A stretch of 64,000 bases of DNA, taken from positions 248,001 through 312,000 of the forward strand of contig JADKJM010000009.1 of assembly GCA_016721005.1 (NCBI GenBank). The letters are read 5' to 3'. Below, piece by piece: positions 26,408-33,644 of this stretch. Origin of the DNA: Flavobacteriales bacterium (GTDB taxonomy: Bacteria > Bacteroidota > Bacteroidia > Flavobacteriales_F > PHOS-HE28). A model generated the notes under the pieces. That model made no database searches. It was given only the letters and a program-made list of their open reading frames with translations, and was not told the origin of the DNA. Every line of letters starts with the position of its first letter. Position 1 is the first letter of the stretch. Both the position numbers and the translations under genes were made by a program.

Positions 26408-26881
26408 CTAGCGCAACCGATCCGCACTCCTCACCAATTCATCATCCTTCTTGATAGCCCGTTCGGCAAGGATGGCGAAGACCACCACCGCGATGGGGAG
26501 ATAGAAGGAGATCCCGTAGTGACCCAGCACATCGTCGCTATCACGCAGGTACGCATCCAGGGATCGACTCGATATGAACTGTAGAACGCCGTTCAACAAA
26601 GCCACCAACCAAGTGCCCCGAATGATCCGCGCTTGGCGCACACGGTTCCCATAAAGGAAGATGGACACGAGGAAGGCAAGACCGATCACGGTGTGGATCA
26701 CATGAAAGGGCACCGGCACCGAAACATCGGCCATCGGCGTTCCGTCGCTTTGCTGAATTCCCCGTGTCAGCATCCACAGATCGCCGGACCCGAGCGTGTA
26801 CGCACGTATAGGAGCGGCCCATGTGAGCAGGGACAAGGCACCGGCCAATAGGAGGAAAAGGGATTGGATACGCTGTAGCAT
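26408..26881 (-). CDS. DUF4293 family membrane protein
   Basis: 157 residues from MLQRIQSLFLLLAGALSLLT. Four hydrophobic segments: LFLLLAGALSLLTWAAP, VPFHVIHTVIGLAFLVSIFL, IRGTWLVALLNGVLQFI and ISFYLPIAVVVFAILAERAI. The short C-terminal tail is charged (KKDDELVRSADRLR). This matches DUF4293, which in Bacteroidota is commonly encoded next to rho, as here in divergent orientation. It is an inner-membrane protein of unknown function. Confidence 0.8.
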   Translation of the reverse strand: MLQRIQSLFLLLAGALSLLTWAAPIRAYTLGSGDLWMLTRGIQQSDGTPMADVSVPVPFHVIHTVIGLAFLVSIFLYGNRVRQARIIRGTWLVALLNGVLQFISSRSLDAYLRDSDDVLGHYGISFYLPIAVVVFAILAERAIKKDDELVRSADRLR

Positions 26882-27079
26882 CGGAGAAAGGGGTCCGCAA
26901 AGATGGAATACGCGGGCTTGCACATTCAGGGATCCGCCTTAGGTTTGCGTCGTACTACCCTTCGGGCGCCATTCGGCACCTGATCCCGACCAAGAAGCTT
27001 TTTTTCGGAACCATTGAAGCCCTTCGAGGCTTTCCGCAAGGCGTAAACGCACGCCGCTCTCCCACCATACCTACGGGCC

Positions 27080-28972
27080 ATGTATGATCAAGCCGCGCTC
27101 AGCGCAATGAAGATCTCCGAATTGAAGGAGGTCGCCAAAAAGCTCAACCTGAAGAAGGTGGAAGCGCTGAAGAAACAGGACCTCGTTGCCAAGATCCTGG
27201 AAAGCCAGGACGGCAAGGCGGGCGCGGATCGCGCGATCCTTCCCTCATTCGTGGGGAATGAGAAGGACCTGACCGAACTCGCCACAGCCGATGAACCGGT
27301 GGTGGAGGACGATCCTGAGCCACCCGCGACATCCGATGAGAACGGTGAGGACGACGAGGATGATGATGACGAGGACGGCGAAGACGATGATGATGATGAG
27401 GATGAAGAGGAGGAGGAGACTTCCACCGACGACAAGAAAAAGGTGAAGGCTGAAGCACCACCCCCTGCTCCAACGGCCCATGAGGGTCGACCGAACGAAG
27501 GCAGGAACAGGCCCGATGATCGGCGGCGCGGCGATGATCGCCAGCAACAAGGCGGGCAGCGCGACCAACAGCAGGATCGTGGAGGACGGAACGACCGTGG
27601 GGACCGGGACCAGAAGGATGACCGCCGGGACAACCGCGGTGATCGCCCACAAGGGAATCAGGAAGGCCAGCAGCGCAATGACCAACGCGGCGGTGATCAA
27701 CGCAACGAACGCGGACAACAGGACCGTGGTCAGCAGGATCGCGGGCAACAGGACCGCGGTCAGCAAGACCGCGGTCAGCAGGATCGCGGGCAGCAGGATC
27801 GTGGCCAGCAGGATCGCAATCAACAAGATCGGCAGCCGCAACGCGAGCAGATCAACTTCGATGCCTTCGTGGAATGTGAAGGCGTGCTGGAACTCATGCC
27901 CGAGGGCTACGGCTTCCTGCGCAGCAGCGATTACAACTACCTCGCTTCACCGGATGATGTGTACGTAGGCCAACAGCAGGTGAAGCAATTCGGCCTGAAG
28001 CTCGGCGACACGGTGACCGGTTATGTGCGCCCACCGCGCGAGGGCGACAAGTTCTTCCCGCTCGTCAAGATCGATCGGATCAACGGCCGCGATCCGGAAT
28101 GGGTGCGTGACCGCGTTCCGTTCAAGTTCCTCACGCCGCTCTTCCCGGATGAGAAGTTCAACCTCGCGGGAAAGGAGACGACCATCAGCATGCGTGTAGT
28201 GGACCTGTTCGCACCGATCGGCAAAGGGCAACGAGGGTTGATCGTGGCACAGCCAAAGACCGGTAAGACGGTGTTGTTGAAGGAAGTGGCGAACGCGATC
28301 GCCGCCAATCACCCGGAGGTGTATCTGATCGTGTTGTTGATCGATGAGCGCCCCGAGGAAGTGACGGACATGGCGCGCAGTGTGAATGCGGAAGTGATCG
28401 CGAGCACCTTTGATGAACCCGCATCACGCCACGTGCAAGTTGCCGGCATCGTCCTGGAAAAGGCGAAAGCGATGGTGGAATGCGGCCACGATGTGGTCAT
28501 CCTCCTCGATTCGATCACGCGTCTGGCTCGTGCCTACAACACCGTACAACCTGCCAGTGGCAAGATCCTCAGCGGTGGTGTGGATGCCAACGCCTTGCAG
28601 AAACCGAAGCGCTTCTTCGGTGCCGCGCGGAAGATCGAGAACGGTGGCTCGCTCACCATCCTCGCCACGGCGCTCGTGGAAACCGGGAGCAAGATGGACG
28701 AGGTGATCTTCGAGGAATTCAAAGGCACCGGCAATATGGAACTACAGCTCGATCGGAAGATCAGCAACCGCAGGATATTCCCGGCCATTGATATCCTCGG
28801 CAGCGGCACACGTCGCGATGATCTCCTGCACGGCAAGGAAGTGATGCAACGCACGTGGATCCTCCGCAAGCACCTCGCCGACATGAACAGCGTGGAGGCG
28901 ATGGAGTTCGTGAAGAAGCACATGGAAGGAACCAAGAGCAACGAGGAGTTCCTGGTGAGTATGAACGGCTAG
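27080..28972 (+). CDS. rho: Transcription termination factor Rho with long disordered insert
   Basis: 630 residues. Rho_N helical domain at 1-~45 (ALSAMKISELKEVAKKLNLK). Residues ~60-260 are disordered: an acidic run of Glu/Asp, then an Arg/Gln/Asp/Gly-rich part with seven GQQDR repeats and one NQQDR. The RNA-binding cold-shock-like domain begins at ECEGVLELMPEGYGFLRSSD. The RecA-like motor has the P-loop AQPKTGKTVLLKEVANAI and VVILLDSITRLARAYN. It is a hexameric RNA helicase that ends transcription. Long inserts are known in Bacteroidota Rho and are linked to RNA binding and condensate formation. A short intergenic region separates it from the divergent DUF4293 gene. Confidence 0.97.
   Translation: MYDQAALSAMKISELKEVAKKLNLKKVEALKKQDLVAKILESQDGKAGADRAILPSFVGNEKDLTELATADEPVVEDDPEPPATSDENGEDDEDDDDEDGEDDDDDEDEEEEETSTDDKKKVKAEAPPPAPTAHEGRPNEGRNRPDDRRRGDDRQQQGGQRDQQQDRGGRNDRGDRDQKDDRRDNRGDRPQGNQEGQQRNDQRGGDQRNERGQQDRGQQDRGQQDRGQQDRGQQDRGQQDRGQQDRNQQDRQPQREQINFDAFVECEGVLELMPEGYGFLRSSDYNYLASPDDVYVGQQQVKQFGLKLGDTVTGYVRPPREGDKFFPLVKIDRINGRDPEWVRDRVPFKFLTPLFPDEKFNLAGKETTISMRVVDLFAPIGKGQRGLIVAQPKTGKTVLLKEVANAIAANHPEVYLIVLLIDERPEEVTDMARSVNAEVIASTFDEPASRHVQVAGIVLEKAKAMVECGHDVVILLDSITRLARAYNTVQPASGKILSGGVDANALQKPKRFFGAARKIENGGSLTILATALVETGSKMDEVIFEEFKGTGNMELQLDRKISNRRIFPAIDILGSGTRRDDLLHGKEVMQRTWILRKHLADMNSVEAMEFVKKHMEGTKSNEEFLVSMNG
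27713..27832 (+). repeat. 15-bp coding tandem repeat in rho
   Basis: Seven 15-bp units encode GQQDR, followed by one encoding NQQDR. Units differ by synonymous codons, so the amino-acid repeat is older or more constrained than the DNA repeat. Copy-number change by slippage would keep the frame. Confidence 0.85.
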
Positions 28973-29057
28973 CCGAACGCGAGGAGCAGGGACAGGAACA
29001 GGGGCAAACGATCATCCTATCGATCCCATACGAACTTTCCTTTCAGAGACAACTCCC

Positions 29058-29441
29058 ATGGCAGGTTTCAAGGACCTTACCGTGTACAAGAAGGCGTTCG
29101 AGCTGGCCAACGAGATATTCGTTCTCTCCAAGAGATTCCCTACTGAAGAGAAGTACTCCTTGACAGACCAGATCCGTCGGTCTTCGCGATCCATCCCCGC
29201 GCAGTTGGCTGAAGGCTATCGCAAGAAGAGGTACCCGCTGCACTTCATCGCGAAGATGACGGATGCCGATGCCGAGAATTCGGAAACTCAGGTATGGCTT
29301 GACCATGCCGTTGCTTCCGGGTACGTGACCACCGGAGATATCGCAGGGATAACGGCACTTTCAGAAGAAGTTGGCCGTATGTTGGGCGATATGATCGCGA
29401 ACCCCGGCAAGTATGGCGCGAAGGACGATCGAAAGCGTTGA
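29058..29441 (+). CDS. Four-helix-bundle protein (23S rRNA intervening-sequence type)
   Basis: 127 residues. Signature KDLTVYKKAFELANEIFVLS near the N-terminus and LTDQIRRSSRSIPAQLAEGY in the middle are diagnostic of the S23/four-helix-bundle family first found inside 23S rRNA intervening sequences. No rRNA gene is near. These proteins are widespread stand-alone genes of uncertain function, often near mobile or repeated DNA. It follows rho on the same strand after an 85-nt gap. The C-terminus (NPGKYGAKDDRKR) is charged. Confidence 0.85.
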   Translation: MAGFKDLTVYKKAFELANEIFVLSKRFPTEEKYSLTDQIRRSSRSIPAQLAEGYRKKRYPLHFIAKMTDADAENSETQVWLDHAVASGYVTTGDIAGITALSEEVGRMLGDMIANPGKYGAKDDRKR

Positions 29442-29483
29442 AGCCGATCACTTGCCCCTGGCCCTGCTCCTGCCCCTACTAGG

Positions 29484-29960
29484 ATGACCCTCGCCGCACT
29501 CACCGCACTCGCTGTCATCGCACTGCGCATGATCCTCTACATGATGGATCGTGCTCCGCAGGGAACGGACTTCATGCTTGTCCATTTTCTGGCCATGATC
29601 ACGGTGGTGTTCTTCACATGCAGTCGGTTGCTGACGCGCGACAAGCGCGCAGGCTTCCCCGACCTGATGCGCGAGGGCTTCAAGGCGGCTGCACTCTATG
29701 CGTTGATCATCACCGCCTTCCTCTGGTTCTACTACACAAGGGTCGAGAGCCATACTTTCCAGATCCGCGTGGACGACATGGTGGCGCGTGGCATGCGCGA
29801 AGGCCAGGACGAGGCGATCATCCGTCCGCGACTCACGAAGTTCTTCACACCGTTCAACTATGCGAGCATCACCTTCTTCGCGTTGCTGGCGAATGGTGCG
29901 ATGAACGCGCTTGTCATCGGGATGCTGCACCACAAGGTGCTGCGGAAGTTCAAGCGATGA
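29484..29960 (+). CDS. Uncharacterised small membrane protein (possibly DUF4199)
   Basis: 158 residues. Hydrophobic segments: LAALTALAVIALRMILYMMD, FMLVHFLAMITVVFFTCSRL, AALYALIITAFLWFYYTRV and YASITFFALLANGAMNALVI. A soluble loop (QIRVDDMVARGMREGQDEAI) lies before the last one. The arrangement resembles DUF4199-type proteins of Bacteroidota, but no signature is decisive. It overlaps the convergent mpl gene end by 11 nt. Confidence 0.6.
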   Translation: MTLAALTALAVIALRMILYMMDRAPQGTDFMLVHFLAMITVVFFTCSRLLTRDKRAGFPDLMREGFKAAALYALIITAFLWFYYTRVESHTFQIRVDDMVARGMREGQDEAIIRPRLTKFFTPFNYASITFFALLANGAMNALVIGMLHHKVLRKFKR

Positions 29961-31311
29961 ACGCTTCGCTGAGCGCTTGAAGATCGACGCCACCGAAGTT
30001 GCCGCTGCTCATCATCAGCAGCACGCTGTCACCCTCGATCCCATCACGCACTGCGCCCATCACGGCGATCGGATCCTTGAGCACCAGCAGATCCTCACGA
30101 CCGAACGCCTTCTTCACGCGTTCGGGTGATATGGGCGGCAAGCGCTTCAATTGCACCGCGTGCGGATCGAAGAAGACGATGGCCCGGTCCGCATCATTCA
30201 TGCACCCGGCGTACTGATCGAGGAACTCTTCACTGAGGCTGCTGTATGTGTGCAACTCCATGCACGCCACAAGGCGGCGAGCAGGGAACTGTTCGCGCAC
30301 AGCTTGAAGTGTCGCCTGGAGTTTGCTCGGTGAGTGCGCGAAGTCCTTGAAGACGCTGCGTCCCGGAACCTCGGCGAGTTTCTCCAAGCGACGAGCCGCG
30401 CCGTGGAAGGTGCGCATAGCGGCGTAGAACTCCCTGTCGCCGATACCAAGCAAGTGACACACGTGCCGCGCACCTTCGAGGTTCTGGAGGTTGTGCCTGC
30501 CGAAGACCTGAAGCGGGACGTCTCCGTTATTGGTCTCCAGGGTGGTGACGCCGTCCTCGATCCGGTGCTTCGGAGTACCGTAACCCACCTTCCCCTCCTT
30601 GACCTCCTTCTCTTCCGCCAGCTTCTTCACCTCCGCATCCTCGGCGCAGTACACCAACTTCCCGCCGGGCTCCACCAGCGCGATGAACTTGCGGAACTGC
30701 TCCACGTAGCTCTCGTAGGTCTTGAAGACGTTGATGTGATCCCACGCGATCCCGCTGATCAGCGCGATGTCCGGTTTGTACAAGTGGAACTTGGGTACGG
30801 GTTCCAGTGCTGAGGCGAGGTATTCATCACCCTCGATGATGGCCACACTGCTGCTTTCGCTCAGTTTCACCATGCAGTCGAAGCCATCCAACTGCGCACC
30901 CACGAGGTAATCGAACTCCACGTTCGCTTGGCGCAGCACGTGGACGATCATACTGGTGATGGTCGTCTTGCCGTGCGACCCACCGATGACCACACGGGTC
31001 TTGTTCCTGGTGCGTTCGTAGAAGTAGGACGGATAGCTGAACACGGGGATCCCGAGTTCCTGCGCGCGCTTCAGTTCCGGGTTGTCGATGCGCGCGTGCA
31101 TGCCGAGGATCACCGCGTCGATGTCCGGCGTGATGTCCTCCGGTCGCCAGCCTTCCTTGTCGGGCAACAGACCCAAGCGATCAAGACGACTGCGACTGGG
31201 TTCGAAGATCTCATCATCACTCCCGGACACATCGAAACCTTGGCGGTGCAAGGCGATGGCCAGGTTGTGCATGGCGCTGCCGCCGATGGCGATGAAATGA
31301 ACACGCTTCAT
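29950..31311 (-). CDS. mpl: Mur-ligase family peptidoglycan-recycling ligase (Mpl-type)
   Basis: 453 residues from MKRVHFIAIGGSAMHNLAIA. A Rossmann-like N-terminal domain is followed by the ATP loop GGSHGKTTITSMIVH at residues 110-124 and the Mur-ligase central domain (AIIEGDEYLASALEP, ISGIAWDHINVFKTYESY). The C-terminal domain contains RTFHGAARRLEK and VFKDFAHSPSKLQATLQAVR. Sequence and lack of a neighbouring mur cluster fit Mpl, which reattaches the L-Ala-gamma-D-Glu-mDAP tripeptide to UDP-MurNAc during wall recycling. MurC is the alternative, but MurC normally sits in the mur/fts cluster. Confidence 0.85.
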   Translation of the reverse strand: MKRVHFIAIGGSAMHNLAIALHRQGFDVSGSDDEIFEPSRSRLDRLGLLPDKEGWRPEDITPDIDAVILGMHARIDNPELKRAQELGIPVFSYPSYFYERTRNKTRVVIGGSHGKTTITSMIVHVLRQANVEFDYLVGAQLDGFDCMVKLSESSSVAIIEGDEYLASALEPVPKFHLYKPDIALISGIAWDHINVFKTYESYVEQFRKFIALVEPGGKLVYCAEDAEVKKLAEEKEVKEGKVGYGTPKHRIEDGVTTLETNNGDVPLQVFGRHNLQNLEGARHVCHLLGIGDREFYAAMRTFHGAARRLEKLAEVPGRSVFKDFAHSPSKLQATLQAVREQFPARRLVACMELHTYSSLSEEFLDQYAGCMNDADRAIVFFDPHAVQLKRLPPISPERVKKAFGREDLLVLKDPIAVMGAVRDGIEGDSVLLMMSSGNFGGVDLQALSEAFIA

Positions 31312-31411
31312 GGGCGCAAATGTGGAATGCCATCGCGTGACCAACACATCACTACCGGGTACTATGCTAACTACGTGTTGTTCAGCCCTAGCTTGCCCAT
31401 ACTCGTCAGCG

Positions 31412-31618
31412 ATGGAATTAAGAAAGTTGATTTTCGGGAAACAACGAAAGGGCCAAGTGGATCACCAAATTCTCGGCTTTCTTGATCGCTGGGGACCCCT
31501 CGTGATTGTCCTGACCATCATATCAACCTGCCTTACGTTCTATCAGGCTTGTGTCGCCCCGCCACAAGAAGTCATGATCCGAAATGCCTCTGATCTTGTG
31601 CAACCGTGTCCAGATTGA
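31412..31618 (+). CDS. Small predicted membrane protein (68 aa)
   Basis: The frame from ATG 31412 reads MELRKLIFGKQRKGQVDHQI, one strong transmembrane helix (WGPLVIVLTIISTCLTFYQA) and a short tail. Base composition is more AT-rich than its surroundings. No family is recognised and the start is uncertain, since the frame is open upstream to 31310. It may be a real short protein or chance. Confidence 0.35.
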   Translation: MELRKLIFGKQRKGQVDHQILGFLDRWGPLVIVLTIISTCLTFYQACVAPPQEVMIRNASDLVQPCPD

Positions 31619-31650
31619 AGCCATGCACGACACCGTCGAATAGAATCCAA

Positions 31651-31809
31651 CTAGGGCTTCACCAGAACCAACATCCCTTCGCGCAGGATGGCGATGGCCG
31701 TACCGTGCATGCGTGCAGTCTTTCGGGCGACCTTGGCGGCTCTTCGCAAAGCCTTGCTGCTGCTCTTCGACAACGCTGTTGATGGTCGGATACCCTTGCG
31801 TTCAGCCAT
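31651..31809 (-). CDS. Small basic protein overlapping the zeta-like gene
   Basis: 52 residues, Lys/Arg/Ala-rich: MAERKGIRPSTALSKSSSKA followed by LRRAAKVARKTARMHGTAIA and ILREGMLVLVKP. The ATG overlaps the last 8 nt of the upstream zeta-like gene (stop at 31802), so the two are translationally coupled. It could be the antidote of the kinase, but no known antitoxin family was recognised. Its end is hydrophobic beta-strand-like. Confidence 0.6.
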   Translation of the reverse strand: MAERKGIRPSTALSKSSSKALRRAAKVARKTARMHGTAIAILREGMLVLVKP

Positions 31810-32326
31810 TGGATTCTGCAATTAGGATCGGGAGATCGCCGGTATTGTCATAGACCGACCAGCTATCCGCGATCTTCTTGTACGCTCGGCCGAAATTAGT
31901 CCATCCCCGTTCGAAGCGCCTTTCTATATCGATTGTTGGCACGTTGTGGCCTCCTTGTTTCACACGCATCGCTACTCTTCGGAAAGCGATATCGACCCGA
32001 TCCAATTTCAAGAACACGATCTCGATGCGATACCCACTCTCTCGCCAGCGCTTCAACCGGTTCAAGTAGGTCGATCCGCTCATGGTGGTCTCGAAGGCGA
32101 AGTCCTTGCGTTCGGAGGCCAAACGATCCAATTCTTTCAGAAGAATGCGCGCACCGGCCACTTGCGCCGCAGCTGGTTCCAACGGCGATAGTCCCGCAGC
32201 GATCAGATCCGCGTTCACGAAGTTCATGATGCCCGCTTCGTTCGGAAGGAACTCGCGCGCGAAGGTGGTCTTGCCAGCACCATTTGGGCCAGCAATGACG
32301 ATACAACGGGGTTTGCGGCGAGCCAT
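31802..32326 (-). CDS. Zeta-toxin-like P-loop kinase
   Basis: 174 residues from MARRKPRCIVIAGPNGAGKT; a GTG 6 nt upstream is less likely. Walker A at residues 13-20 is followed by FLPNEAGIMNFVNADLIAAG, where the Asp is the expected catalytic position, then FAFETTMSGSTYLNRLKRW and FRRVAMRVKQGGHNVP. These match the zeta-toxin/AAA family that phosphorylates UDP-sugars in toxin-antitoxin systems, and a similar chromosomal family of unknown function. The short coupled gene downstream could be its partner. Toxicity cannot be judged from sequence alone. Confidence 0.8.
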   Translation of the reverse strand: MARRKPRCIVIAGPNGAGKTTFAREFLPNEAGIMNFVNADLIAAGLSPLEPAAAQVAGARILLKELDRLASERKDFAFETTMSGSTYLNRLKRWRESGYRIEIVFLKLDRVDIAFRRVAMRVKQGGHNVPTIDIERRFERGWTNFGRAYKKIADSWSVYDNTGDLPILIAESNG

Positions 32327-32372
32327 TGGCACAAGGATACGGTGAGCCCCGGCTGATCACGATCTTCGCACC

Positions 32373-33257
32373 ATGACCCTTCACCCGATCGATACCGGTT
32401 TCTTCAAGTTGGATGGCGGCGCCATGTTCGGTGTGGTGCCGAAGTCCATTTGGAGCAAGAGACATCCACCCGATGAGCGGAACTTGTGTACATGGGCGAT
32501 GCGTTGCCTTTTGGTGGAGGACGGTGACCGACTGATCCTGATCGACAACGGTATGGGTGACAAGCAGGATGCGAAGTTCTTCAGCCATTACGAGCCGCAT
32601 GGCGACGCGACGTTGGATGGTTCGTTGAAGAAGGCGGGGTTCTCGCGCGATGAGATCACGGATGTGTTCCTGACGCACCTGCACTTCGATCATTGCGGCG
32701 GTTCGATCAAGTGGAACAGCGCGCGTGATGGGTATGAACCCGCCTTCAAGAACGCGACGTACTGGAGCAACGAACACCACTGGGCTTGGGCCACGTACCC
32801 GAACGCGCGGGAGAAGGCGAGCTTCCTGAAGGAGAACATCCTGCCGATAAAGGAGAGTGGGCAGTTGAAGTTCGTGGGCCTGCAACCGCGGACACTGGGA
32901 CCTGGTGTCACGCCCATCAACGAATACTTCCGGGGCTTCCTTCCCGGGTTCGAGGTGTACACGGTGCATGGGCACACGGATGCGATGATGCTGCCGCACA
33001 TCCAATACAAGCGGCGGACGGTGGTGTTCATGGCGGATCTGTTGCCGAGCATCCACCACATCCCGGTGGCGTGGGTGATGGCCTATGACACGCGGCCGTT
33101 GCTGACGCTGGGTGAGAAGGCGAGCTTCCTGGAAAGTGCGGCGAAGCAGGAGTTCGTGCTCTTCTTCGAGCATGACCCCGTACACCAATGCTGCACGGTG
33201 GAGATGACCGAGAAGGGGATCCGGCTGAAGGAGGTGTTCCCGCTGAGTGCGTTGTGA
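32373..33257 (+). CDS. MBL-fold metallo-hydrolase
   Basis: 294 residues. The metal-binding signature HxHxDH is in DVFLTHLHFDHCGGSIKWN, with downstream His in VYTVHGHTDAMMLPHIQYKR and the Asp in VVFMADLLPSIHHIP. This is the zinc hydrolase fold shared by lactonases and beta-lactamases. In sequence it is close to the quorum-quenching-like MBL family, but no substrate can be assigned. A GATCTTCG box lies 4 nt before the start. The gene is convergent with the Rieske gene. Confidence 0.9.
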   Translation: MTLHPIDTGFFKLDGGAMFGVVPKSIWSKRHPPDERNLCTWAMRCLLVEDGDRLILIDNGMGDKQDAKFFSHYEPHGDATLDGSLKKAGFSRDEITDVFLTHLHFDHCGGSIKWNSARDGYEPAFKNATYWSNEHHWAWATYPNAREKASFLKENILPIKESGQLKFVGLQPRTLGPGVTPINEYFRGFLPGFEVYTVHGHTDAMMLPHIQYKRRTVVFMADLLPSIHHIPVAWVMAYDTRPLLTLGEKASFLESAAKQEFVLFFEHDPVHQCCTVEMTEKGIRLKEVFPLSAL

Positions 33258-33281
33258 GTGCGCCGGGGAGGAGCGAGAACG

Positions 33282-33644
33282 TTACCAGAGATCCCAACCG
33301 AAGACGCTGATGCTGGTGTAGGGGAAGCCGACGCGGGCGCCTTCCGCGGTTTCCTCCACGGCGTATACCGGCACGTTCGCGGTGCTGCCGTGCTTGCTTT
33401 TACCGGTGACGGGATCGTAGTGGAACCGGTGGAAGGGACAGACCACGTGGCAGTCCTCCACCCAACCGCCGCTGAGGGGGTTGCCTTGGTGCGGGCATTG
33501 GTCCCGCATGGCGCGGAGGGCGCCCTGCATGCGCACGAAGGCCAAGGGTTGCTTGCGGACGATGATGCGGACGAGCTTGCCTTCGGCGAGGCGGGTGAGG
33601 CGGGCATCCTGGACCGGTACCCAGCGGGTGCGTTCGATGATCAT
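33282..33644 (-). CDS. Rieske [2Fe-2S] protein
   Basis: 120 residues. Cluster ligands Cys50-Pro-His52 (DQCPHQGNPLSGGW) and Cys69-Pro-Phe-His72 (HVVCPFHRFHYDP) make a full Rieske site. There is no signal peptide or oxygenase domain, so it is a small soluble electron-transfer protein like those serving dioxygenases or nitrite reductase. The start overlaps the stop of the ComEC gene by 4 nt, so it follows comEC in an operon. The partner reductase is not in view. Confidence 0.88.
   Translation of the reverse strand: MIIERTRWVPVQDARLTRLAEGKLVRIIVRKQPLAFVRMQGALRAMRDQCPHQGNPLSGGWVEDCHVVCPFHRFHYDPVTGKSKHGSTANVPVYAVEETAEGARVGFPYTSISVFGWDLW

Noticed and set aside
31896..33188. 430-codon minus-strand frame across the zeta and MBL genes
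   Set aside because: It runs antisense to the MBL gene and out of frame through the zeta gene, both of which have clear motifs.
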